From assembly GCA_018798825.1 (NCBI GenBank), contig CP076356.1:186001-250000 (forward strand): a stretch of DNA of 64,000 bases. The letters run 5' to 3'. The notes under the pieces are model-generated. The model did not search any database. It was given only the letters and a program-made list of their open reading frames with translations, and was not told the DNA's origin. Shown in pieces: positions 1 to 8,380 of this stretch. The position numbers and the translations under genes were made by a program. The stretch is from Ochrobactrum sp. BTU1. Its GTDB lineage: Bacteria; Pseudomonadota; Alphaproteobacteria; Rhizobiales; Rhizobiaceae. Positions within the stretch are counted from its first letter, which is position 1; each line of letters begins with the position of its first letter.

Positions 1-474
1 CGTTTGTAGGGGGGATAATTTTACGGCAATGGCAAGCTCGGAGCAGCGCTTGGGGAAGCCATGCGTTCGATACCCGATTTCTTCAGCGTCATCGATTTCA
101 ATTCCGGTATATTCGGCAAGGGGCTTTTTGACGGATTGGCTACGAGCCAATTGACCCATTGTGTACGTACCGCTCTCAATTCCGATCCGATGATGCTGGT
201 AAAACGGGTTGAGACGATATGTTGTCCTCCGATAGCTATCGACGAACCTGCTGTCCACGAGATGGCCGATGTCGTCGTCCAGAATATAGACCAATTGATC
301 GCCGGAATAGATGTACATTGCCGTAGCATCAGCCTGAACCAACCGGTTGAGTGCTCTCATCGCAAGGCGTGGATATTCTGGATTGTCGATCGCCGAGATC
401 ATTTCAGCGACTACAGAATCTTGGGTTTTGTTCGTTCCACTATGCTGCATTTTCATCATTGTATCTATGCTCAT
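1..474 (-). CDS. LuxR-type transcriptional regulator, partial (N-terminal sensor part)
   Basis: This minus-strand reading frame starts with ATG at 474 and stays open for 158 codons to the left edge, so only the N-terminal part is visible. The protein begins MSIDTMMKMQ; in-frame ATGs at 459 and 456 are alternative starts. It has the look of the ligand/GAF-like sensor half of LuxR-family solo regulators of Rhizobiales, including the stretch YRTHGFPKRCSELAI. The helix-turn-helix should lie beyond the window and cannot be confirmed. It is divergent from the ABC transporter operon at 585, which it probably controls (inference from position). The family call is moderate because the DNA-binding domain is missing. 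Confidence 0.55.
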   Translation of the reverse strand, partial: MSIDTMMKMQHSGTNKTQDSVVAEMISAIDNPEYPRLAMRALNRLVQADATAMYIYSGDQLVYILDDDIGHLVDSRFVDSYRRTTYRLNPFYQHHRIGIESGTYTMGQLARSQSVKKPLAEYTGIEIDDAEEIGYRTHGFPKRCSELAIAVKLSPLQT

Positions 475-494
475 TGCCCGCCGACGATCTGTCC

Positions 495-504
495 CCCCTA
501 GGGG
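495..504. promoter_or_regulatory. Perfect 10-bp palindrome CCCCTAGGGG in the divergent intergenic region
   Basis: A perfect dyad CCCCTAGGGG sits between the partial LuxR-type gene (start 474) and the transporter operon (start 585). The position suits an operator for the regulator, but no binding-site consensus for this protein is known to me. Functional assignment is inference. Confidence 0.35.
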
Positions 505-584
505 TGATACCGGCGCGAATTTTCGCAGTGTAACCGTTTGCCAGCAGTACTCAAGACTGTTGTAGGAAACGGGAGGTTCCAAAC

Positions 585-1364
585 ATGATGAAGCGTGCAA
601 GCCTACTCGCAAGTGTCATTTCGATATTCGCGGGTACAGCTTATGCAAGTGATTTGAACGTGGCATCTGTCACGGCAAATGTGCCATTTGAATTTGAGGA
701 TGCCTCCGGCAATCTCGTGGGCTTTGAGGTTGATCTGGTTAACCTTATTGGCGAACGCACTGGCAAGAAAATCAACTACACACAGATGCCATTCAACAGC
801 ATATTCGCGACGGTGCAGTCCGGCCGGGCTGATATTGCTATTGGCACCGTCACGATCACAGCTAAGCGTCTGGAATCTGTTGCATTCACGCAGCCATATT
901 ACGATGCTGACGCCTGTTTGACGACGAGTTCGAACGGCGATGTGAAAAGCCTCAAGGACTTGAGCGGAAAAGTTTTGGCTGTCGTAACCGGAACGACCGG
1001 TGAAATGTGGGCAACCGAAAACAAAGACAAGTACGGTATCACCGAAATCAATCGCTACGACGGTGTGAGCGAGCCTATGCTCGATATTGCCACCGGACGC
1101 GTGGCTGCTTTTGTGCATGATTGCCCAATTGACGCATATTACATAAAGGATAAGCCACAATACGCTATTGTTGACACCATTCCGACGAACGAACAGTTCG
1201 CTATCATGCTGGCGAAAGACAGTCCGCTGCTTCCTGAACTAAACGCTGTTATCAGCAAGTTGAAAGAGGACGGCGAGATCGCCCGCATTCATGAAAAATG
1301 GTTTGGCAATCCGCCGAGCAAAGATTCGAGCACAGTCGGCGTGCGTCCAATCCCAGGCAAATAA
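585..1364 (+). CDS. Amino-acid-type ABC transporter substrate-binding protein (SBP_bac_3)
   Basis: This periplasmic receptor belongs to a HisJ/GlnH-type ABC importer. It is 259 residues long, the usual length. The first ~21 residues form a signal peptide (MMKRASLLAS ... TAYAS). The mature part shows family III features: FEFEDASGNLVGFEVDLVN near the ligand pocket, FNSIFATVQSGRADIAIGTVTIT, and a C-terminal KLKEDGEIARIHEKWFG. A Shine-Dalgarno GGGAGG lies about 10 bases before ATG 585, and 588 is an alternative start. A hairpin follows the gene before the permease, as often happens when the binding protein is made in excess. The ligand is unknown; amino acid or opine-like polar compounds are typical of the family. 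Confidence 0.85.
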   Translation: MMKRASLLASVISIFAGTAYASDLNVASVTANVPFEFEDASGNLVGFEVDLVNLIGERTGKKINYTQMPFNSIFATVQSGRADIAIGTVTITAKRLESVAFTQPYYDADACLTTSSNGDVKSLKDLSGKVLAVVTGTTGEMWATENKDKYGITEINRYDGVSEPMLDIATGRVAAFVHDCPIDAYYIKDKPQYAIVDTIPTNEQFAIMLAKDSPLLPELNAVISKLKEDGEIARIHEKWFGNPPSKDSSTVGVRPIPGK

Positions 1365-1383
1365 TCGATTGTTGATCAGTGAG

Positions 1384-1409
1384 CTGCCGGCGGGTTCTCC
1401 GGCAGTTTC
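1384..1409 (+). terminator. Intercistronic hairpin after the binding-protein gene
   Basis: CTGCCGG (1384-1390) pairs with CCGGCAG (1399-1405) over an 8-base loop, followed by TTTCT. It probably acts as a partial terminator or mRNA stabiliser that raises binding-protein output over the downstream permease and ATPase. Confidence 0.55.
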
Positions 1410-1457
1410 TCCTGACGAGTAAATCGTCATCCACTATTTAGATGTTTGGACCCGCCT

Positions 1458-2126
1458 ATGGATTTCTACACGACGTTTCTGAACTTTGAGGTTCTAAAGA
1501 ACGCTGCCCCGTTAATGTTGCAGGGCTTCGGGCTGACAGCACTACTCGGTATAACGAGCTTGATTGCTTCGATCATTCTCGGGCTCATTCTAGTACTGAT
1601 AAGGATGTATGCGCCAACACCTATAAGAATCTTTGCGATTGCTTACATTGATGTCTTCAGGGCAATCCCACTGTTGGTTCTTCTCGTCCTCGTCTATTAT
1701 GCGCTGCCATTTGTAGGGCTTCGTCTGTCAGCATTCTGGGCCGCGACCACAGCGATTTCACTGGTTGCATCTGCATATATGGCTGAAACTTTCCGGGCTG
1801 GTATTGAGGCAGTTCCCCGCGGGCAGTTTGAAGCAGCGCATGCTCTTGGCTTTTCGTGGCCGCGGCTGATGGTGGATATCATTCTACCTCAAGCAATGCG
1901 CCTTGTTGTGCCCCCGGCAACCGGTGTTGCAGTTGGTCTGATCAAAGATACGGCCCTTGCTTCAGTTGTCGCACTGCCAGATTTGCTGAAGCAGGCAACA
2001 CAGGCGCAGGCATTTTACGCCAATCCCTCACCGCTTGTTGGCGCTGCTTTGCTATACCTGCTGATGCTCATCCCGTTGGTGCGTGTCGTCAGCATGTTGG
2101 AAAAGCGGCAGAAGAAACGTCGTTAG
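1458..2126 (+). CDS. Amino-acid ABC transporter permease (HisM/GlnP type)
   Basis: Inner-membrane permease of about 222 residues with several hydrophobic helices. The family EAA loop is visible: EAAHALGFSWPRLMVDIILPQAMR, which contacts the ATPase. The ATG at 1458 (MDFYTTFLNF) is preferred over an in-frame TTG at 1446 because the TTG adds only four atypical residues. Only one permease gene is present, so the transporter probably uses a homodimer, as many polar-amino-acid importers do. It lies between the binding protein (585) and the ATPase (2149) in one operon. Confidence 0.85.
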   Translation: MDFYTTFLNFEVLKNAAPLMLQGFGLTALLGITSLIASIILGLILVLIRMYAPTPIRIFAIAYIDVFRAIPLLVLLVLVYYALPFVGLRLSAFWAATTAISLVASAYMAETFRAGIEAVPRGQFEAAHALGFSWPRLMVDIILPQAMRLVVPPATGVAVGLIKDTALASVVALPDLLKQATQAQAFYANPSPLVGAALLYLLMLIPLVRVVSMLEKRQKKRR

Positions 2127-2148
2127 CGGTTGCTTGGGAGCAAAAATT

Positions 2149-2913
2149 ATGAGTAACGAAAAACCGAACAAACAGAGCTCCGAGACACTGATCGAAATCT
2201 CTGCTTTGGAAAAATACTACGGTAAATTCCACGCATTGAAGAATGTTAACCTCTCCGTACGACGTGGTGAGGTGGTTGGAATTATCGGTTCATCCGGTTC
2301 CGGCAAATCGACGCTTATTCGATGCATTAATCTTCTTGAGACGTTCAGCTCAGGTTCAATCGTCGTTGATGGTGTTCCAGTTCGCGAAGGCAAAGAGCTT
2401 GTGAAAGTTCGTGCAGAAGTCGGTATGGTCTTCCAGCAGTTCAATCTATTTCCGCATATGACGGCGTTGCGCAATGTTGCTATTGCTCCGGTTCGAGTGC
2501 GCGGCTGCAGTTGGGCCGAGGCGGAAGAAAGAGCCCACCAGCTTTTGCAGCGTGTTGGCCTCGCAGAGCATGTTCATAAATTTCCGGATCAGCTTTCCGG
2601 CGGACAGCAGCAACGCGTCGCAATAGCACGTGCACTTGCTATGGAGCCGGAAGTGCTCTTGTTTGATGAGCCGACATCGGCGCTCGACCCCGAGATGGTT
2701 GGGGAAGTCCTAGATGTGATTCAGAGTCTTGCGCGCACTGGTGTGACAATGCTCGTTGTGACCCATGAAATGTCATTTGCACGTCGTATCTCGGACCGTA
2801 TCATCTTCATGGAAAAAGGCGAAATCATCGAGCAGAACGCACCCGATGCCTTTTTCGATAATCCGCAAACCGAGCGTGCGCGGTTTTTCCTGAATTCAAT
2901 TGTCCATGCCTGA
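2149..2913 (+). CDS. Amino-acid ABC transporter ATP-binding protein (HisP/GlnQ type)
   Basis: ATPase of 254 residues that powers the importer formed with the preceding genes. Visible motifs are Walker [10 protein letters not shown] (residues ~47-55), Q-loop [12 protein letters not shown], signature [15 protein letters not shown], Walker [15 protein letters not shown] and the switch histidine VVTHEM. The start at ATG 2149 is chosen because TGGGAG lies about ten bases upstream and family proteins begin shortly before the first strand. An in-frame start at 2083 would overlap the permease and add unrelated sequence. The spacing of 22 bases to the permease supports co-transcription. Confidence 0.9.
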   Translation: MSNEKPNKQSSETLIEISALEKYYGKFHALKNVNLSVRRGEVVGIIGSSGSGKSTLIRCINLLETFSSGSIVVDGVPVREGKELVKVRAEVGMVFQQFNLFPHMTALRNVAIAPVRVRGCSWAEAEERAHQLLQRVGLAEHVHKFPDQLSGGQQQRVAIARALAMEPEVLLFDEPTSALDPEMVGEVLDVIQSLARTGVTMLVVTHEMSFARRISDRIIFMEKGEIIEQNAPDAFFDNPQTERARFFLNSIVHA

Positions 2914-2947
2914 GTGCTTTCCGTCCTGATACAAGAAAGGACAACTA

Positions 2948-4132
2948 ATGTTGCTGAAACAAATGTTACCGACACAATCGCGCGATGCAGTTCGCTCTCT
3001 GTCCAGCTCGCAAATCAGAGAAGTGGCCAACAGTGCCATGGGCCGCAAGGATGTGCTTCCATTCTGGTTCGGTGAAACCGACCAGCCAACGGCGGCGTTC
3101 ATCCGGGACGCGGCAGCAAAGTCGCTTTCAGCAGGCGAAACATTCTACGCCCAAAATCTCGGCCGCCCGTATTTGCGTAAGGCTATCGCCGAGTACATGT
3201 CCGATCTACATGGGCGCGTCGTTGAGACTGATCGCATCAGCGTGGTTGGCTCCGGCGTCACGGGTCTTGGAGTCGTATCGCAACTGATGCTTTCTCCGGG
3301 CGATCGGGTAGTTGTTATCACCCCGCTTTGGCCGAATATCACCGAAATTCCTCGCATTGCAGGTGCCTATGTCGAGCGTGTTTCACTTGATGTGAAGGAC
3401 GGAAAATGGTCGCTTGATCTTGATCGGCTGCTGTGTGCACTGACATCTGAGACAAAAATGCTGATCGTGAATTCGCCGAATAACCCGACCGGGTGGACGA
3501 TCTCCGATGAGCAGATTGATGCAATCGCTACGCATTGTAGAAGGCTTGGAATCTGGGTAGTTGCCGATGAAGTTTACGAACGTTTGATCTACGACCCTGT
3601 GGCTCGGTCGGCGCCCAGCTTTCTACGTCATATGAACGCGGATGAACGGCTTATCTCTGTCAATAGTTTCTCCAAAGCCTGGTCTATGACCGGTTGGCGC
3701 GCCGGTTGGATAACGGCTCCTGTCACGATGGCTGACGATCTTGCAAAGCTGATCGAATATAACTTCTCCTGTGTTTTTGAACCGATACAACGAGCCGCGA
3801 CGGTTGCGCTTCAGCAAGGTGAGGCAGAGATCGCAAATCTGCGTTCCCGGTTGGCGCGAACCCGCAATCTGCTGGTATCGGGTTTGCTTGATATACCCGG
3901 TGTCGACGTCCCCGAAGCTGGCGGAGCCATGTATGTCTTTTTCCGAATTGCGGGACATTCGGATTCCGTTGAAACAGCCAAACGCCTCGTTTCCCACGCA
4001 AGACTTGGACTAGCACCAGGGTCTGCATTTGGGCCGGAGGGCAATGGGTGGCTGCGCTGGTGTCATGCAGTTTCGGATGAAGCTCGCTTGATGGACGGTG
4101 TCAGTCGTCTTGCAAAATTTCTCCAGCGCTAA
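2948..4132 (+). CDS. PLP-dependent class I/II aminotransferase
   Basis: Cytosolic aminotransferase of 394 residues, normal for fold-type I aspartate-aminotransferase relatives. Visible features are the NSPNNPTG motif, the DEVYERLIYD strand, and SFSKAWSMTGWRAGW with the PLP-binding lysine at about residue 243. The arginine of GNGWLRWCHA near the C-terminus resembles the carboxylate-binding arginine. AAAGG precedes ATG 2948. It follows the transporter by 34 bases, so imported substrate is probably transaminated to a 2-oxo acid that the downstream FAH-type enzymes and dehydrogenases process. The amino donor and substrate cannot be read from sequence. Confidence 0.8.
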   Translation: MLLKQMLPTQSRDAVRSLSSSQIREVANSAMGRKDVLPFWFGETDQPTAAFIRDAAAKSLSAGETFYAQNLGRPYLRKAIAEYMSDLHGRVVETDRISVVGSGVTGLGVVSQLMLSPGDRVVVITPLWPNITEIPRIAGAYVERVSLDVKDGKWSLDLDRLLCALTSETKMLIVNSPNNPTGWTISDEQIDAIATHCRRLGIWVVADEVYERLIYDPVARSAPSFLRHMNADERLISVNSFSKAWSMTGWRAGWITAPVTMADDLAKLIEYNFSCVFEPIQRAATVALQQGEAEIANLRSRLARTRNLLVSGLLDIPGVDVPEAGGAMYVFFRIAGHSDSVETAKRLVSHARLGLAPGSAFGPEGNGWLRWCHAVSDEARLMDGVSRLAKFLQR

Positions 4133-4205
4133 GCGTGATCGTGGCCCGACAAGAGGGCGCTTCTCGACGTATTTTTTTCAAAGGGTTTAGCTGCAGGAAA
4201 GCTCT

Positions 4206-5345
4206 ATGTCTCTTCAGGACTTTTTTAAAAACGGAACCTTTGTAGGGCGGGTCTGGCGTGAGGATGTTGAGGGACCAGCTGTTGTGGCGATACGCAACGG
4301 TAAGGTTGTAGATATCACCAGCACTGTTGTACCAACAATGCGTGATCTTCTCGAAATGGGCGATCCGGCAGCCTATGTCGCTCACTCGGTTGGTGAGCCC
4401 ATTGCGGATATAACAGACCTGCTCAATTGCGGGTCTGATGGACGGATCCACTTGCTGGCCCCAATTGACCTTCAATCGGTGAAAGCTTGTGGGGTTACAT
4501 TCGCCCGTTCGATGATTGAGCGTGTCATTGAAGAACGTGCCGCCGGTAATCCCAAATTGGCGTCGCGTATCCGTGGTCGCATTGCCTCGGTTATTGGCGA
4601 AAGCTTGTGCGATCTAAAAGCCGGTTCTGCAGCGGCAGAGCAGGTCAAGGCGGCATTGATTGAAGAAGGTTTGTGGTCACAATACCTCGAAGTCGGCATT
4701 GGGCCGGATGCGGAAGTGTTCTCTAAAGCACAGGTCCTATCGTCTGTCGGACATGGTGCTGATGTCGGGTTGCATCCTGCTTCCAAGTGGAACAATCCTG
4801 AACCTGAAGTTGTGCTGGCGGTAAACAGTCAGGGGCGAATTGTCGGGGCGACGTTGGGCAATGACGTCAACCTGCGCGACATAGAGGGACGGTCAGCGCT
4901 TCTTCTGGGCAAGGCGAAAGACAATAATGCTTCGTGTTCGATAGGTCCACTGCTGCGGCTGTTTGATGAAACTTACGATCTCGATGATGTGCGTGCTGCC
5001 GAGTTGACACTGACCGTTGAAGGCGACGATGGCTTTTTACTTCGCGGGCATAGCTCAATGAAAGAGATCAGCCGCGATCCGGTTGATCTGGTCTTACAAA
5101 CAATTGGTGCGCATCATCAATATCCGGATGGTCTGGTTTTGTTTATGGGAACTCTGTTCGCACCAACAGAAGATCGAGGTGAAGTTGGGCAGGGCTTTAC
5201 ACATCATGTTGGTGACATTGTATCGATTTCCAACGAGCACTTGGGCACGTTGAGAAACCGGGTAAAACTATCAACAGACTGTCCTCCATGGGCGTTTGGT
5301 GCGTCCCATCTCATGCGCAATCTGGCTGGAAGAGGATTACTCTGA
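4206..5345 (+). CDS. Fumarylacetoacetate hydrolase (FAH) superfamily protein, long form
   Basis: Protein of 379 residues with a FAH-type C-terminal half. It shows KACGVTFARSMIE at the domain start, KWNNPEPEVVLAV with the metal-binding acidic residues, and GNDVNLRDIEGRSALLLGKAKDN. Family members hydrolyse or dehydrate 2-oxo or diketo acids with a divalent metal. This long subtype (about 380 aa) often occurs in sugar-acid loci, where 2-keto-3-deoxy acid dehydratases belong to it. Here it lies between an aminotransferase and a second FAH protein. GGAAAG precedes ATG 4206. Whether it acts as hydrolase or dehydratase is open. Confidence 0.7.
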   Translation: MSLQDFFKNGTFVGRVWREDVEGPAVVAIRNGKVVDITSTVVPTMRDLLEMGDPAAYVAHSVGEPIADITDLLNCGSDGRIHLLAPIDLQSVKACGVTFARSMIERVIEERAAGNPKLASRIRGRIASVIGESLCDLKAGSAAAEQVKAALIEEGLWSQYLEVGIGPDAEVFSKAQVLSSVGHGADVGLHPASKWNNPEPEVVLAVNSQGRIVGATLGNDVNLRDIEGRSALLLGKAKDNNASCSIGPLLRLFDETYDLDDVRAAELTLTVEGDDGFLLRGHSSMKEISRDPVDLVLQTIGAHHQYPDGLVLFMGTLFAPTEDRGEVGQGFTHHVGDIVSISNEHLGTLRNRVKLSTDCPPWAFGASHLMRNLAGRGLL

Positions 5346-5450
5346 CGCACCAGTCTTACCGATGGGAATGAGCTGGAAAGAGCATCACGCAAACTATGCC
5401 AGTAAGGGTGTTAAACGCTTGGCTCAATCAATCTAAGGGAGAGAAAAAAG

Positions 5451-6290
5451 ATGAAATTTGTCAGATTTGGAGGCGTTGGTGCTGAAAAGCCGGGTGTTGT
5501 GGATGAAAATGGCTCCATTCGCGATCTTTCATCTATTCTAGGTGATATCTCCGGCAAAGAGCTTACAACGATCAAATCGAAGCTTGCAGGAATCGAGATC
5601 GAGAACCTGCCTCTTGCACCTGAGGGTGCGCGACTGGGATCATGCATCACCGGCGTTGGAAATTTCATTGCTGTTGGTCTGAATTACGCTGACCATGCAG
5701 CAGAAAGTGGAATGCCGATACCCACTGAGCCTGTTTTGTTCAACAAGGCACCTTCATGCATTGCTGGCCCGAATGATACCGTGCTTATTCCGCGTGGATC
5801 GCAAAAGACAGACTGGGAAGTCGAACTTGCAATCGTTATCGGCAAAACTGCATCCTATGTCACCGAGGATGAAGCAGCAGAATATATTGCCGGCTATTGT
5901 GTTTGTAATGATGTTTCGGAGCGGTCGTACCAGCTAGAGCGTGGCGGAACCTGGACGAAAGGTAAAGGATGTCCAACCTTCGGTCCGTTAGGACCGTGGC
6001 TTGTTACACCTGATGAGATTGCAGACATTAATGCCCTTGCAATGACGCTCGACGTCAATGGTGAGCGTGTTCAAAACGGTTCAACTGGTACGATGATTTT
6101 CAAAGTTCCTTTCATCGTCTCCTATATTTCGCAATTCATGAAGCTGGAACCGGGTGATGTGATTACGACGGGCACTCCCCCCGGCGTTGGGATGGGTATG
6201 AAACCACCACGCTATCTTCAGCCGGGCGATATAATGCGTGTTGAGATCGAGGGATTGGGCGTGCAGAACCAGGTCACAGCTGCAGCCTGA
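5451..6290 (+). CDS. FAH-family hydrolase, 2,4-diketo-3-deoxy-sugar-acid hydrolase-like
   Basis: Protein of 279 residues with the classic short FAH fold. Visible are NFIAVGLNYADHAAESGMP, the metal-ligand segment DWEVELAIVIGK, CNDVSERSYQ, and the C-terminal PGDVITTGTPPGVGMG. This arrangement matches enzymes that cleave 2,4-diketo-3-deoxy-L-fuconate or -rhamnonate to pyruvate plus a hydroxy acid. The gene is followed by two SDR dehydrogenases, one like the 2-keto-3-deoxy-fuconate dehydrogenases that make such diketo acids, which supports that reading. A strong AAGGGAGAG precedes the start. The natural substrate is inference. Confidence 0.75.
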   Translation: MKFVRFGGVGAEKPGVVDENGSIRDLSSILGDISGKELTTIKSKLAGIEIENLPLAPEGARLGSCITGVGNFIAVGLNYADHAAESGMPIPTEPVLFNKAPSCIAGPNDTVLIPRGSQKTDWEVELAIVIGKTASYVTEDEAAEYIAGYCVCNDVSERSYQLERGGTWTKGKGCPTFGPLGPWLVTPDEIADINALAMTLDVNGERVQNGSTGTMIFKVPFIVSYISQFMKLEPGDVITTGTPPGVGMGMKPPRYLQPGDIMRVEIEGLGVQNQVTAAA

Positions 6291-6318
6291 ATTTACTGTT
6301 ATACGCAGGGGGATAGAG

Positions 6319-7065
6319 ATGAATCGGATCGATATGAATGGGAAGCGCGTCATCATAACGGGTGGCGCGCAAGGGATCGGTTTTGCAATCGCTGAGCGTT
6401 TGGTAAAATCAGGTGCTGTTGTTGCGATCTGGGATCTGAATGCCGGCGAGGCAGAAAGAGCGGCCAAAAGGCTCTCTGCTGAATGTATCGCTTTTGGCGT
6501 CGACGTTGCAGACGGGACCAGCGTGGAGAATGCCACAACGCAAACCATTGCAGTGCTTTCAACTGTTGATGGCCTGGTCAATAGTGCCGGTATCACCGGC
6601 CCAGTCAAGCCGCTCGTCGACTATGATCAGAACGAATGGAACAAAGTGTTAGCTGTCAATCTAACTGGCACATTTAACTGTTGCCGTGCAATTGTTCCAC
6701 TGATGGCTGCGAATAATTACGGGCGTATCGTCAATATAGCGTCTGTCGCTGGTAAAGAGGGAAACCCTAATCTCGCTGCCTATAGTGCGGCAAAAGCTGG
6801 TGTGATTGGCCTAACGAAATCGCTCGGTAAAGAGCTGGCAAAAACTGGCATTGCAGTCAATTGCATCACGCCAACCACTGCAAAAACACCAATCCTCGAC
6901 GGTCTTACACCAGAGTTTATTGAATACATGCGCGTGCGCATACCGCGGGACCGATTTGTTGAGCTGAACGAAGTCGCATCCATGGTTGCATGGATGTTGT
7001 CGGAAGAAAATTCTTACACCACAGCCGCAACATTTGATCTTAGTGGTGGCAGAACCACCTATTGA
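6319..7065 (+). CDS. Short-chain dehydrogenase/reductase
   Basis: NAD(P)-dependent oxidoreductase of 248 residues, standard classical-SDR length. The cofactor motif TGGAQGIG is at residues ~14-21. LVNSAG stands in place of NNAG, and the catalytic YSAAK places Tyr at about 155 and Lys at about 159. ATG 6319 is chosen because GCAGGGGGATAG lies just upstream; the longer in-frame reading from 6238 overlaps the preceding gene. The gene lies 28 bases after the FAH hydrolase gene. It probably oxidises a hydroxyl of a sugar-acid-like intermediate, but the substrate is unknown. Confidence 0.8.
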   Translation: MNRIDMNGKRVIITGGAQGIGFAIAERLVKSGAVVAIWDLNAGEAERAAKRLSAECIAFGVDVADGTSVENATTQTIAVLSTVDGLVNSAGITGPVKPLVDYDQNEWNKVLAVNLTGTFNCCRAIVPLMAANNYGRIVNIASVAGKEGNPNLAAYSAAKAGVIGLTKSLGKELAKTGIAVNCITPTTAKTPILDGLTPEFIEYMRVRIPRDRFVELNEVASMVAWMLSEENSYTTAATFDLSGGRTTY

Positions 7066-7106
7066 GACAATTCGTTTTCAGGTAGAACACTGACGGAGAC
7101 CTCGAC

Positions 7107-7841
7107 GTGTCTAACAATCTCGACGGAAAGATCGTTCTCATTACCGCGTCGGCACAAGGCATAGGACATGCAAGTGCCCGCGCTTTCGCAGCAGCCGGTG
7201 CCACGGTATATGCGACCGATGTCAATATTGATGCACTGAAGAATTTTGAAGACGCTGGGCGCATCATCACCAGAAAGCTTGATGTACTCAATGAGGCGGC
7301 GGTCGTTTCATTGGTAAACGAGATCGGCATAGTGGATGTGTTGTTTAACTGTGCGGGCTGTGTTCATGGCGGTTCTATTTTAGATATGCGTGATGAAGAG
7401 CTTGATTTGGCAATTGATCTCAACATTCGGTCAATGATCCGTACCATTCGAGCTGTCCTGCCGGGTATGCTCGCGCGTCAAGACGGTGCGATCATCAATA
7501 TGTCGTCTGTCGCCTCAAGCGTCAAAGGCGTTCCTAACCGCTTTGCCTATGGTTTGACAAAAGCGGGTGTCATAGGGCTGACAAAATCAGTGGCCGCAGA
7601 TTATGTTTCAGCGGGTATCCGTTGTAATGCTATATGCCCCGGCACAGTAGATAGTCCGTCCTTGCAACAACGGCTTCGGGATCACGGCGACTATGAAAAG
7701 GCACGGTCTGCGTTTATCGCGAGACAGCCAATTGGACGAATTGGGCAGCCGAAAGAAATCGCTGATTTGGCTGTTTATCTCGCCGGTGCGACCTACACCA
7801 CCGGACAAGCCTATAACATTGATGGTGGCTGGACGATTTGA
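7107..7841 (+). CDS. Short-chain dehydrogenase, 2-keto-3-deoxy-L-fuconate dehydrogenase-like
   Basis: SDR of 244 residues with a GTG start at 7107 and GGAGAC upstream. Motifs are TASAQGIG at the cofactor loop, NCAG in place of NNAG, and catalytic Tyr ~148/Lys ~152 in YGLTK. The sequence around MLARQDGAIINMSSVASSVKGVPNRFAYGLTK and the C-terminus YNIDGGWTI resemble BDH2/DHRS6-like enzymes, which include bacterial 2-keto-3-deoxy-L-fuconate 4-dehydrogenase. Next to a diketo-acid hydrolase (5451), this suggests oxidation of a 2-keto-3-deoxy acid followed by hydrolysis. No sugar-acid dehydratase of the enolase type is in view. This is the last gene before the IS scar. Confidence 0.75.
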   Translation: MSNNLDGKIVLITASAQGIGHASARAFAAAGATVYATDVNIDALKNFEDAGRIITRKLDVLNEAAVVSLVNEIGIVDVLFNCAGCVHGGSILDMRDEELDLAIDLNIRSMIRTIRAVLPGMLARQDGAIINMSSVASSVKGVPNRFAYGLTKAGVIGLTKSVAADYVSAGIRCNAICPGTVDSPSLQQRLRDHGDYEKARSAFIARQPIGRIGQPKEIADLAVYLAGATYTTGQAYNIDGGWTI

Positions 7842-7912
7842 CAGGAAACTACGCGGAGAATATCTGCCTTCCGTTATACAAAAATAGATCAATCGATAGC
7901 GCTCTGATAACA

Positions 7913-8104
7913 CATTTCTGGCAAGATAGCTTCCTGCACCGCGTTGGTGATCGGATGGTACTCAATGGCATTCTGTCGCGCTTCCGCACCGGGTCATCAT
8001 GGTTAGAAACCCCTGAGCGCTATGTTGTTACAACGACCTGCTGCAACTGGTCTATTCGAGGGCGTCGTGCCGTGGATCTGGCGTCTTTTGTGTCAAGTCC
8101 TTAG
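7913..8104 (+). pseudogene. Remnant of an IS5-family transposase (N-terminal fragment)
   Basis: Translation of this stretch gives DRMVLNGILSRFRTGSSW then LETPERYVVTTTCCN, which matches the N-terminal block of IS5-family transposases (typical form [27 protein letters not shown]). It breaks off after about 60 codons with no DDE catalytic part and no visible terminal inverted repeats. It is a scar at the junction between the catabolic operon and the mobile-element genes. Confidence 0.6.
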
Positions 8105-8130
8105 CGACAGCTCTGATCCGTTTCCCTGGG

Positions 8131-8380
8131 CTGAACCTGCTGCAGTTGGTGCAACTTCTTAACGTTGGACTAAATTCACTTCGTCTGAAATCTGAACCGC
8201 TTCAGCGAATGCGCAAGGCCATGCTTGTGCTGACGCAACGCGTGTTTTCCCCGACGTCTCGTCTCCTCGCGGCCGCTACGCTGCAAAACACGCTCAACCA
8301 AACCTTGGCGCATCCGCTTTATCAGCTGTTCGACCGATCTCTTACGAAGGGAATAGTCCCTTCGGTTAAGGAGTAAGACA
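8131..8380 (+). promoter_or_regulatory. Structured leader of the DUF736 gene (copy A of a repeated element)
   Basis: About 250 bases upstream of the DUF736 gene recur, inverted, at 39583-39830. Conserved blocks include CTTCAGCGAATGC, CGTGTTTTCCCC, CAAAACACGCTCAACC and CTTATCAGCTGTTCG-like segments. Just before the start, CGAAGGG (8345-8351) pairs with CCCTTCG (8358-8364), followed directly by the ribosome site AAGGAG (8368-8373) and ATG 8381. In copy B one A in the stem is replaced by G, still pairing as G-U. This suggests an RNA element that controls translation or transcription of the gene. Confidence 0.5.

Noticed and set aside
61..501. Plus-strand 146-codon frame at the left edge
   Set aside because: It is the shadow of the LuxR-type regulator read on the minus strand, which has better family resemblance.
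8146..8376. Plus-strand frame inside the DUF736 leader (counterpart 39623-39811 minus)
   Set aside because: Both leader copies have an open frame with similar translation, but the frame ends at different places and overlaps the ribosome-site hairpin. RNA conservation explains it better, though a leader peptide is not excluded.
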